Origin: Aporrectodea caliginosa
Lineage: Eukaryota > Annelida > Clitellata > Crassiclitellata > Lumbricidae
Length of the DNA stretch: 64,000 nt
Assembly (NCBI GenBank): GCA_020284085.1
Contig: JACEVL010000770.1
Span: forward strand, 105,001 to 169,000
Reading direction: 5' to 3'
The notes under the pieces were generated by a model. It ran no database searches, was not told the DNA's origin, and was given only the letters and a program-made list of their open reading frames with translations. Positions within the stretch are counted from its first letter, which is position 1; every line of letters begins with the position of its first letter. Both the position numbers and the translations under genes were made by a program. Below, piece by piece: positions 46,641 through 59,800 of this stretch.

Positions 46641-47804
46641 CTTTATTACACGCACTCCATTCAAACGGTCGCCGGTGGTTATAGGATCTCATCCGATCAA
46701 TTAGCTCTAACTGATAAATGAACATGGTTGAGGCCAAATAAATTATTCGCTAAATAGGCCTGCAAACGTCTACATTTACGAACATTTGCTGCAAGCCTGC
46801 AACCATAGTGGCTTTATTTAAGAGATTTGAATCGCGGCCATACATACGGGTTGCTACACAACAGGGGGTGCGACATGTCATTTCAGAGGTGCGACAGAGG
46901 GAAAGTCAACACTTTAACGATGATCGTGTACTGAAAGTTACTTGGAAAAAAATGCAGCTCATCGTTAGTGTTATAAAGGCAGTTTGTTCCTTGCCTCGCA
47001 CTGCCACAGACGGTCTACAGCCTGTGTAAACTTATTCATTTTATAGCTGAATTCTCGGACTCGAGCACAACGGAAATCTTGACACATTTCCATTATTGCA
47101 GAGCAACTGTCTATGAATGAACTACGACTACGCTCAGAACTTCACTGCGAATTGACTGAGCAGTGAGCACCATGTCCTGGCATTCCTGATACAGCCATTG
47201 AGCAACACCACAAAGTATTTTGGCATTCCATGTATTATTTCAATGTTACATCAAATGCCGAAGATTTTTAACAAACTGCAGACACCAACAAATTTCTTAG
47301 CACACAATTCAAGTTTAATGAGTAGAACTCGTTAACTAAATCTGATTTAGACAAATACAATACAAGAGCCCCATTGACCCAAGCCTCATAACCCAGTGTC
47401 TGGCTGTCTGCAGACACTGGTGAGACTACTACAGTGTCGTCTGACAATCACGCTCTGGCCCAGTAAAAAGGAAAGGCTAAACAGCAGTTTTTTTTAACCT
47501 CTGAACACCAGACAAACAGTGTTCACATTACATCTGCACCATTCATTTAGAAAAATTCAAAGTCCTTTGACAGTAAACTGTGTCCGTATCAATCTTTACT
47601 GCACCCAGAACATTCAGTTGCGCACATTGGAATCGCTAAATGCTACAAGAAGTGCAAAAGGAAATAAGATCTTCAACCCGACCCAGATGCATGAAACTGT
47701 GTAGACACTTGGCATTTATATATATATATATGTAACATCGATCTCATTATCATCATATAACGGCAAAACGCTCTGCTCCTGTCCAACCACAAACGACGAG
47801 AAGT
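46640..47804. other. 3' flank of SSRP1
   Basis: 46,640-46,760 is a family D repeat. The remainder up to the SSRP1 stop probably includes its 3' UTR. No other gene was recognised. Confidence 0.4.
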
Positions 47805-50800
47805 TTATTCGTCTTCAGAGGAGGCGACATCGCTGTGCGCTTCAACATCATCCGGAGACTGGTAGAAAAAGAAAAATAAGTACAAATAATAATAATAATA
47901 TTTGTATATTAATTCAAACTGACAAGTATGCACTAAGATTACATGACATAGTAGTAACAGATGATAACAAGATTAACAGGAGTCAAGTTAACTGTATGGC
48001 AGCCTGTAAGGCACCCACCTGTCCTACTGCTCATTTTGCAGTTGCCTTAGGGAGTGGAAGGCCGAGTCAACCTTATGGGGTTGGCTGGTATCGAACCCAC
48101 GTCCTCCTGATCTTCGTGCCGAAATGTTACCATTCAACTTAAATTGCAGTTCCAACAGCCATTGCTCAAGCCATTACCAGTACATAAACTTCTGCACCAG
48201 TCTTGCTATAACAAGTTTCGTCATACCACAAATTTTGATAAAACACAGCAGACTGTTTGATACCTGTCTATTAAAACTTAAACTATTTTTTAAGACGAAA
48301 AACTTAGACTGTTTGACCTCTGTCTATCAAAATTTAACCTATTCTTTTTAAGAAGAAAAATTTATTTAAAGACTGTTTGATCTCTGTGTACAGGAATGTT
48401 TACTTCGTTTCAGTTGTTTATTATACCCTCATAGAGAGCACATGAAACAACTGGAATGAATTTGGCAGAACTGAGAGATGCGACGGCGGACAGAAGGAAA
48501 TGGAGAGGCTTGATCATGAAGGTCGCTAAAGTTCCAAGAACTGACAGCACAAGGTGACATAGAGAGCAGTGGTGGTGCTACAGCAGGGCCAAAGCCCTGG
48601 TAAACAAGCCTTTGCCCTTTGGGTCGTTGCGCTGTCTCAAGGTTGCCAGCTTTTTGCCCTGTTTACCATAAATCACCCTCTGCACTGGTTACTTGTATGA
48701 CTCTGCCTTGGCTATGCCCTTTATAAAAAAAATTTATGGCGCTGACTCTGATACAGTGCATTTCGTTTTTGCACTGTTACTACTGCCAAATATTACCCAG
48801 AAAAAGTCATTCCAGCCTCAGTGGTTCCAGAGGCGCCTTAACAGAAAACGGGGCCCTAGGCGCAAACATTTTATGGGGCTCCTCTGAACTTGTAGACTGA
48901 TGGTCTGAAACTATGGTGATGTTTAACCTAGCATATATGCAAAATCCACGAAGTTGAATTTGAAGGCGTTTAGTGAGTTTTATGGACACTGTAATTATGA
49001 TTATTTATAGAAGCTATTTTCAAGCAATGTAGCCTAAAGTTATTTGATTGTGTGAATGCCAAATTGTAAAAAATAGAAAAAATAGGTAATATTTAAAATA
49101 GATCAAAATTTTTAAATGTTATTTTTTATTATTGAAACAAATTTTCATTCGTGTGGGGCCCTCCGAGGATTGGGGGCCCTAGGCGCGCGCCTAGTGTGCC
49201 TACTGGTAAACGCGCCTCTGAGTGGGTCCAGAGTCCATGACCCTTTTGGATTGACTTTCTGCTTTGCATCATTAACTTGAAGATTTTGAGTTAACAGCAG
49301 TCAGTACAGACTGCTGTTATTGTGATATATGGGCGCTGATCCTCAGTTAATAAATGGCTTAGCCTACTTACTCAATGATTTCACTCTATCAACAAGGAAT
49401 GAGGGTAGCATTTAACCTTGTTACCAGCTTTCGAGCTGTCTGAAGTCCACAAGTGCTTCAATCTAATAAATGTAAGGAGTCTTCTGTATAATGACAGTCC
49501 TCTAGTTTTAAGTGCTACACAGTCAAACAAAGGAGGGTAACGACTTACTTTCGCCCGATCGCTCTCACTCTCCCGTTTCTTCTTCAGAGGTTTATCTTCC
49601 GATCCGCTGCTCTCGCTCTCTGAGATAAACTCTTTGCTCTTGGCGCCAGTAAACGTTTCCGTTACCTTCTTCGGTGCTTTTTTAGACGCAGCTCTAAAAA
49701 TAACAAACACCAAATTTAATTTAACCCTAATGCCAAACAATGGGCGAAATGGTTTACCTGGAGCAGTTTCTAACTCATTACAACTTTGGTATTGGGACTG
49801 GAATGGCCTCTGCTAGAAGTTTTCTATTCTCAACATTTCCCTACATAAGATTCATATACACGTTGGTATTAAACTGTTACCAGATATACAATCATGTTTT
49901 TTTTCTTCCAATCATGAAGGGGTGCTCAACAGCATGCTGGACTGTCAATTGAGAGGTTGGTGGTACAAATCCTCACCCGGGGCAGATATTTGGTTTGAAA
50001 TTGCTGCTCCACCTGTACCCCATTGTCACTCAGTTATAATGAGTACACTGACAGTACACTGTCGGTTGGAAGATGAGATGGTACCCAATCCTCTCCCTCA
50101 TCATCTGATCTTTTCCCCAACAGTGCACAGTCAGTGCGTTCATATTTCTAGCCAAGTTAGTGTACTCAAATTTCTAGCCAAGTTAGTGCATTCATATTTC
50201 TAGCCAAGTTAGTGTACTCATATTTCTAGCCAAGTTAGTGTACTCATATTTCTAGCCGAAGTTAGTGTACTCATATTTCTAGCCAAGTTAGTGTACTCAT
50301 ATTTCTAGCCAAGTTAGTGTACTCATATTTCAAGCCGAGTTAAACTGCAGAAAAAGTTCACACTGAAGACTTTCTTACGGGGCAGAGGATGACCCTCCAC
50401 CTTTCTGGTTGTACTCGGCCATGGCTGCTTCATATTTCTTCTTTTCCTCAGCCGCCTTCTTCTCCCATTTCTAGCAAAAGATCAAAACAAAAATTTAGGC
50501 TTAGAGCAGAGTTTATCACTTATGTTTAAAACTATTTCATTTCCACTAGTTCTGTGCTATATTTCACTTTACGATAAGTACATATTCTTGTTATGCTGTT
50601 CATCTACTTTATGCTATATTATGCTATTAATTTTTTTACACTATTTATTTTATATTTACGCCATTCATGCTACGTACTTTTCTTCTGCCCATTAGTAACT
50701 TTTTACCCAGCATGTACACATCTAACGACAAGTATCACAGGCATCAACCAATGGTACTACACAACTGCATGTAAAGGACTTGCTGAAAAGTCCATACACA

Positions 50801-53800
50801 GTAACCACTTCAGAAAGTGGGAGATTATCACAGACCCACAGCAAAGAGATGGATGAATGATAACACGCTGGCACGAAGATCACAAGGACGCGGGTTCAAT
50901 ACTCGTGATTTGAATACGACACTCAAAAACAAGCTACCATAAAGAGCTGCGAAAAATTCCAGCCACTTACCGGCTTATCGGTCACCTCCTTCCATTTCTC
51001 CCCTGGAAGATCAGAAGGACACGGGTTCGATACCCGTGATTGGAATACGACACCAAAAAGCAAGCTACCATAAAGAGCTGCGAAAAATTCCAGCCACTTA
51101 CCGGCTTATCGGTCACCTCCTTCCATTTCTCGCCTGCCTTCTTGGCTATTTCAGCGACGCCAAGGCCGGGATGTTCCTCTTTCAGCTTGCCTCTGTTGTT
51201 GTTGAACCACAAGAAGTAGGCGCTCTGCGGCCGCTTTGGCCGGTCGGCATCCTTCTCCTTTTTCGCCTTCTTTGTCTGCAAAGGTAAGTAGCGAAATCAA
51301 AGTTTAATTACCACAGAACCTGATCAATTAAGGGACAAAGTACAATTTTATCAACTTAAGGGACAAAGTACAATTATCACAGACCCAGACCAATCAGAGA
51401 CCTGAAAGGTAATTAAAGTAATCAACGTATAGTTATCAAAGACCCATATCAATCATAGACCTCAAAGGTAATTAAGGAACAAAGGCGCCCGTGTAACAGC
51501 ATGGCTGCTACGGCACCACATAAATTGTCATTATTATTATTATTATTATTATTATTAAAGTATAATTACAAAGACCCAGATCAGAGAGCTAAAATGTAAT
51601 TAGGTGACGGAAATCACAATCATCTGTGGTGTGCTCCTCTCTGAAGCATTGCCGTTTCCACGACATGCAGCCAGCCATCTCTACTACAGGTCTGTTTACA
51701 GGTCGAGCCCACGGTTGAGAGGGTGCAGCTCTGCTTCCACCGTTAACACTTTAATGACAAGCTGTATTGGTTTCCCAGTCGTTTTTAGTACACCCTCATT
51801 AAAGTGTTAAGACAGAAAAGGTAGCAATGAAAGAATCAGTCTTCTAGTAAGCAGTGGAAAGACCACTTGATTTGGGATACATGTTTCAGGTGATCTAATC
51901 TTAGAGCTAGGTGCATGTACAGTTGTACACTGAATACGAGTGCATATGAACTTGATCTGGGTGCATGTGCACTGAAGGTGAGTGCAAGTCTCTCACATAC
52001 TGGTCCAAATATAGTTTGACATTCACTCAAATGGCTTACAAAATATAAGAAAAATGCCGCAGACAGACTACCTTCTTAGGTGTCGTCTTTTTTGCAGGTT
52101 TTTTGCTTTTTGCCGCAGGTTCATCGTTGTCTGAACTTGCGTCTGACTCTTCCTTCTCTCTCTTGCTCGGCTTTTTGACTTCAGCTTTGCGCGGCTTCGG
52201 TGCGGCGTCTTCCTCAGAGCTACTCCCAGAACCCTTGTCCTCACCTTCCTCTTCATCTTCTGATGCAGTCGACGGGGGATTGCTGTCATACCTAAGCAAA
52301 TGACAAACAAGGTATTGTATTTAGAAAATTCTAAAGTTCCTCTCGCAGTGCAGAGCAATCTGAGGTGCTCCCAGTGTGAAGGACCCTGAGAAAAAAGACA
52401 CGATTAAGACAGAGATACTACAAATGGTGGACGAAAAGAGTCCTGATACAAACAATTAGAAGCGTCAGAGAAAAAGTTGGGCCATATAATGAGGAGAGAC
52501 TCCCTCCTAAGAACTATAATTGAGGCAAGAATAGAGGGGAAGAAGACAAGAGGAAGACCGAGAATGATGTTGTTGGACTGGATGATGAAGGAAGGTTACA
52601 GCAAGTTTAAGGAGAGAGCCGACAACGTGACAAATGGTGTACAAACCTGCATAAAAGGTCGAAAACCAAAGAAGAAGAAAAGATATTATTCTCATTGTTT
52701 ATTCTATGCAACCACCATGAGTTAGAGTTAAACCACTCAGACAATGAGATGAAGACAATGAGATGAAGACAATGAGATGAAGACAATGAGATGAAGACAA
52801 TGAGATGAAACTACTCACTCATCAATGAGATCAATGAGATGAAGACAATGAGGTTCGGTTCACTGGCACTGCCCTGCGGCTGGAAGTCTTCGTCTACAAA
52901 AACAGATGAAAAGAAATGACGAAAGTGGCTCAAAACTCACTATTTCTCATTGGCTTTCTGGATATCTAACTGCCTGATTGATTGAAGATTATTGAACCAT
53001 CACAGAGTGACAAACATGACTTCTAATTAGTTTACAATTTACGATTTAGGTCAAGGCTTCAAATTACAATCCATTCACAACTCAGATTCTTAAATTCAGT
53101 GCACAAGCACTTTACATTCAGTACACATGCACTTACATTCAATGAGACCTACATTCAGTGCACATTCAGATCAAGTGCATATGCACTCATTTTCAGTGCA
53201 CATGCACCCACATCAAGTGCACATGCACTCATATTCAGTGCACATGCACCCAGCTCAAGTGCATATGCACCCATTTTCAGTCCACATGCACCTAGATTCA
53301 GTGCACATGAAGAACTTATACCTGATTCGTCCTCGTCGTCATCATCATCATCGTCGCCTCCAACGTCTGTTCGGACTTTTCCCTCTGCCTTCATCTTCAC
53401 CAGGTAAGCGTCATGGTCATCGTCCGACTCATCGTCATCAGAATACGTCACCACCGTCTTCGACTCCTAAAATGAAATGTCATGGCAACATAAGCAATCT
53501 GGCAAGGTTAACATTCGACTGATTGAAGCCAATTATTAATCACAAACAACATGAAAAAGGCACAAACATAAGTGACCAAGGTTATAGAAATGAGTCGGAC
53601 ATCTGCAACTTACACTGCTATGAAAACAGCAAAATATGATCAGAAGTCATTTTTGCTCATTTTCAGATTTTAATGAAAATGGATTAAATTTTTTTTATAT
53701 TTCTGATATCTCAGAAAACGCCATACAATCAAGCACCATAGAATCAAACGCCATACAATCAAGCACCATACAATCACATGTACATACCGATTTGTCCCTG

Positions 53801-56800
53801 TTCTTAATTTTAAGTTTCTTCTGTTGCACAAAGTCGTACAACTTTCCGTATTCTTCCCTGAAAGGCATTTCATTCCGACAATTAGATCAAACAGTCATAA
53901 TAAATAATTAGCAACCTGTAGATCGTCAAAGCACTACACATAAACAGACGGTCCACCAAGCAAGTCATTAACCCTTTAACGACGAGCGTGTACTAAAATG
54001 TATGGGAAACCATAGGCAGGTCGTCGTTAAAGGGTTAAACAGGGCAACAGCAAGAAACTCCAAGAGATCTATGATTGACAAAAAGTAGTTCAGTCACAGA
54101 AAAATAACCTAGTTTTAACACAATATAAGGCTTCACACAATATAATTAACACAATACAATATAATTAATACAATATAATTAACACATTACAATATAATTA
54201 ATACAATATAATTAACACAATATAATTAACACCACATAATTTCCTTATAAGGCTGTGTTTCACATGGCTCCCAAAGACTGTGCATTAAAGACCTTATCGT
54301 GTAGCTTCATTTCTATTAATGCACTTTAATAATAATATTCATTTACAATTTCAAACTGACATACCGCAGTACGGATTACAATTCATAGTATGAATGGATG
54401 ATCACAAGTTATTACTGTAGTAGTTATTATCACTTGAGTCAGATAAAGTGATGGCAAAACAAAATTCAGGTGGTATCGCATTCAATCAACAAAACCCAAC
54501 ACGAATGACATCCTACTTTTCAATTCCAACAAACGTATATGCTGTGCCGGATTTTGTTTCGACTTCAAAGTCGAACGAGCGCGTGCTTCCGGCGTTTCGG
54601 GCAAAGTTAACGGATCCAACTTCATCGAATCGAATATGCAGCGGTGGCTTGTGAACGAAAATGAAGCCTTTCTCCAGCGGGTACAGGGAACCAGTGGTCG
54701 CACGATAGGAACAGGCTATCGACTGAGTCCCCGTGTGCCTGCAGAAACAAGAAAAACCCATAAATACGGGAACTACAAGATAGCAAAGTTCATTTGTGTT
54801 ATGATAATATATTCGTTTATTGATATGAAACAGGTAGACACACCGCTATCTGATACATGTGGTAATAGGAAAGTTTAGAACGAGTGTTTTTAGTCATACA
54901 ATGTCAGATTATATCACCAAGAGAGCTTCTATATAGGACTCTGGGGATAAACTGTCTATCATCTTTCGGAGGCAACACGTAGCTATGTGGACGTGGTCGA
55001 AGATGATATTTGATGTTAGCAACAGAAGGAAATCGTCCTCGAACATAGTGGTCACATCAAATGATGGCAGCCAAGAGACGTGAGGTTCCTAGAAGTGCCA
55101 TGTAACTGCTCAGAAATATAAACACCTATCTAGATCAGAGGTCTCAAAAACAATGTTTTTCTGGCCAGCAAAGCCTTGCCTATAGACTACTGTGATGTTC
55201 GTGACTGATAATGAATATCAAAATAAAGATTTTATAAACATAATTTCACGGTTTGTACGATAAAAATGAACCATTTACGATTCAGTTTTGCAAAAATTGT
55301 CTGGGGAAGGGTCGTTACCGCAGACTACCTTCTTCCGCTTGGCCTGGGTCGGGAGAGCCTCTGAGTAGTTATCGTGAAGGCATGCCATATAAATTCTGAT
55401 TGATTGATCGATTGAAACTATGAAAGGAATTTCCACTCACCCAAGGAATGACCCGGGAACGGTGATTTTCTTGTTGACAAGGGCCTTCATGATTCGGCTG
55501 ATGATCTCAAACTCGGGTCCGGTCATCTGCTTCGTCAGTTTTCCTTTGAATTTGTCCAGGTCCTCGCTTAAAACATAACACAACCATTCAAGCTTGCCAA
55601 AAAAATAGATTTATTTAATATAGAAGAAGAAGAGCAGTTCCTTCACCTAGCCCTGAGAGGCAGCCATGGGTATGAAGTGTTAGCGACTTCATTTTCTTAG
55701 TCTCTGCATATGAGGGCAGGTGGCCAGTCCTCTCCCTTGCCGTCTCATCTTCCCACCGACAGTGTACTCATCATAGCAGTTTGCCACTGGCATACATGGA
55801 GCAGAAATCTCAAACCATATTTCTGCCATGGTGGAACTTTGAACCCCTGACCTCTCAAGTGACAGTCCAGCACGCTAACCTCTACACTATCGAGCACCCC
55901 ATAGCTGTTCATTAAAGCAAAATGCTGTACCCAATAACCTGCACAACAAGAACGATACATGCTATAAGCAGACTCTGTGGTATTTTCACTATGTCAATCA
56001 AATGCTAGTACCAGTACAATGTGATGAACTAGTATCATATTCAACCACAACTTACTCAGATAGGGAGAGATCTAAAGTCGTGCTTGTATCCTTGCTGAAG
56101 AGAATGATGAGAAAGTGATATCTCGTCTGGCCTTGTTTAATTGGAGGATCCAGACTCACCTACAATTTTAAGTGTACGCATCGTCAAACTTCTTATAAGC
56201 ATCCAAAACATTATTGGTTAAAATCGTTTCACTCCGGCAACAATTGCTACCTTTGTAGTTGAGCGCCTCTGAGTAGGCTTCTTGAAGGGGCGCTACATAA
56301 ATTCCTGAAATGAATGAAAAGTTGTACAGTGCATTATAACAACTTCAAAAAGTCCTAAAAGGTAGGTGAGGTAGCTAGCTCATTGATGGAATGACTCAAC
56401 AAAGTCTCGTCAAAGAAACCTTCAGATGACACCGAGATTCTGACCCCTGATACAAAGATGAAAGGTCAACACCAGGGCAAACAGCAATAACCTCTGAGTA
56501 GGTTCCTTGAAGGGGCGCTATATAAATGCTCGGAATGAACAAAGAAATTAAATAAACAAAATCTTGAAAGTTCAAATACACATAAACACCTTTGAAGGCC
56601 ATACACAGAAAATGCAACATCTCAAAGCACACAAAAAATCTAAAACATTAAAAGAAAAACAAAGACTCTAAACTCTTTAATGATGAGCACGTAGTTACAA
56701 TGTATGGCAAACCAATGCAGCTCGCCATTAAAGGTCAAGCATACGCAGTGAGACACTTACCACAAAAAACATTTGTCGGCCATCTCGATGTGGTAGCAGG

Positions 56801-59800
56801 AACAGCCTGAGAATGGTCGAGTGCAAGATCTTGTAGTCAAAGGTCTTTCCGTGAAGCTGTAGGAACGTGGGATATATCTTTATATCATAACGACCACTGA
56901 AATCAAATAAACAAAATGTCCACGGTGAGGCCAATCGACGTTCTAAACTCGATTTTAGTAAAGAAGTATTGCAGTGTATTTAAGAGTTGCTAAAGCTCCT
57001 CTTGCAGTGCAGACCAATCAGAGGCACTCCCAGTTAGAAGAACCCCAAGAGAGAAAGACAAGATTTAAGACAGAGGAGAGATGCAGTGGGACCTCCAGTC
57101 AGAATCGTAGAGCGAGCTGAAGGAGGGAGGTAGTGACAGAGTGATAAGTGGCAGTCCATTCCATTCCATGCAGTCGACTCGATCATAATGTAACCATGAA
57201 AATGTTAATCCACAGGTGGTTATGAATGACAGCAGCTGTCTAAAGATAAGCAATTTTCTTGGGTCATTATCAGACTGACCGTGGTGTAAGACATTGGACT
57301 TCGTTGAAGATCGTGATGGCATCACCGGCTGCCTGAATAACGTCGGCTTTTGCCATAACTTTGTCAAAGAAATCCTACAACAGCAAGTAAACCTAGACTT
57401 TACCTGTTTAAACTAATTATTTAAGTTACTGGGTATTTATATATCATGTCTAAAAACAAACCTAGTATTAGACTAATTGTAAATTCATTAAATTTATTCC
57501 TTACATCTTACATCAGAGGCCGTCAGATTATTATGCACGCAGAACCCTATCATATTCACTTTCGAGGGGTTCTTAAAAATGTGGGAAAGTTCACATACAT
57601 ACATACATATAAACAGCTCTTAGTAAAGTAGGTCTTAATCTGGCAAAGTAGTTTTCCAACATGGTATCAAATGTTCTTAAATATTCGAGGCACCTTGCTG
57701 ACCAAACAGTTCAGCCGATATAGTAACTTGAGCACCTCTGAATAGTTTATCCAGTAAGAGGCACTTTGATGTCCAACTAAAATACAATACAATATTTAAA
57801 AGGTGCTATATCAAGCATCTAGTAACATACCTACATGCATTATACACACACTCAAGTTGGACATCTGGCCTGCATTGGTTTCCCAGTTGCTTTATTACAC
57901 TCTCGTCGTTAAAGTGTTACTGCACTAGGGATACCTTGTCACCGATGATGATGATAATGAGTTCTCTGCTAAAAGGCAGGCCCATTGGCTTTTATGACAC
58001 ATGGGGAATAGATGAGTGAGGTGGTTTCCCATTGCCTTTTTCACAGACAATTGTGTGTGAGCAATTTGTCCAGGGTCGCTACGCAGTGGTTTGAAGTAGA
58101 TTCAAACCTGCGACCCTCCAGTTACAAGGCACAGAATATACTGCTACACCACCACGTCCCATACCTTGTCATTACCCGACAAGTAATGAAAAAGACAAAA
58201 TGGCAATGAATAGATAAAAGTGATAACCTCCTACCTGGACTGGGTCAGTTTTGTTGGAGCTATCTCCTGGAACGTAGAATCTCATTTCCGTGAGTGAGAC
58301 GGGAGCGTCGTCGTTTGGATGGAATTCGATCGCTACTTCGTTCTTTGCGGTCTGCGCGTGAGAAACGTACGAGAGTGGAATATCGAAGGCCGTCAGATTA
58401 TCCACGCGAAACTCCATCATATTCGCTATAAAACAATTTATACATTATTTCTCAGTCTCTCAGATCACTTTAATGTATGTCATCGCTTGTTGCGAGCGCT
58501 GTCACCTGTCATCTCTCCACCCTAGCAACTCAACTTGGTCCAGAGTCTCTGAACATCCCAAGTCATCTGTCAACGGGAATCTGTTGATTGGCTCCACGTG
58601 TGTGAGTGGGCCCACCATTGTTTACTATTTTTTGCTGTCCTTTTTGGTCTCACCTTTGGATACCTTTATTCTCACCGTTGGATGCTTTTGGTCTCACCTT
58701 TGGACTTTGTACGTCTTTGGTCTCACCTTTCGAAGCCTCAAAAGGTCTCACCTTTGGATGTCTTTGGTCTCACCTTTGGATGTCTTTGGTCTCACCTTTG
58801 GATGCCTTTATCCTGAGTGGTCTCAACTTTGGATGTCTTTGGGTTGGTATACCTTTATTCTCACTGTTGGACGCTTTTGGTCTCCCATTGGATTCTTTGA
58901 TTCACCTTTGATGCCTTTGGTCTCACCTTTGGATCCGAAAGCACTTGAAGACCATTTTGTTCAATCATGGCTTGATTGTGTTTGGTCGTGAGCGCCTCTG
59001 ACGAGTCTCCCTTGAAGTGGCGCTATATAAATTTGCAATTACCATTACAATTAACAATTATTTTTCTTTTCCTTTAATAACCACAGGATTATTAAAATGG
59101 AAATTTTCTTAAAATGCAGCTCAATCACGCAAACATATTATCCATGTTATAAAGTTTGTTAAGCAGCCTACCGTGAAATAAGACTTCTCCCCAGTTCCAC
59201 CCTTTCAGAGCCATTTCCTTCTTCTCCAGCTTCATGCTGTAATGTCTCTCAATGTAGCTAGCCAGCTTTGAATATTCCTATCAGAGACCAACAGCAAAAT
59301 ACATTAGGCAGCTTCTGGATTGAGCTGTAGCATACAAGAGACAGTCAGGAGTCCAGGGTGCCACTATATACAATATACCATAATACAATTAATAAATGAT
59401 AATTCATTCATTCATTCATTCTTTTATAACCTTCAGAAATTATTAAAACTAAAGAAAAAATTTTGAGGGACTTTAAACCCCTGTCAGATGGCCTACAAGT
59501 AAAAAACGGAGCAAGTGGTAGGTCATTCCATGGAAGGGCCAACAACCGATAAAGTTTGCGCTAAGCAGCCTAGTCCGTGGAACAAGAACTTCTCCCCGAG
59601 TTCCAACAGACACTGGGCGGCAAAGATCACGCAAGTCAGAGCGCATTTCCTTCAAGAGCAGCAATTCATGCTGTAGATACGCTCTCAATGCAGCCTGCAA
59701 GCATCAGCTGTATGAATATTCCTATTAGAAACCAACAGCAAAATACATTAGGCAGCTTCTGGATTGAGCTGTAGCATACAAGAGACAGTCAGGAGTCCAT

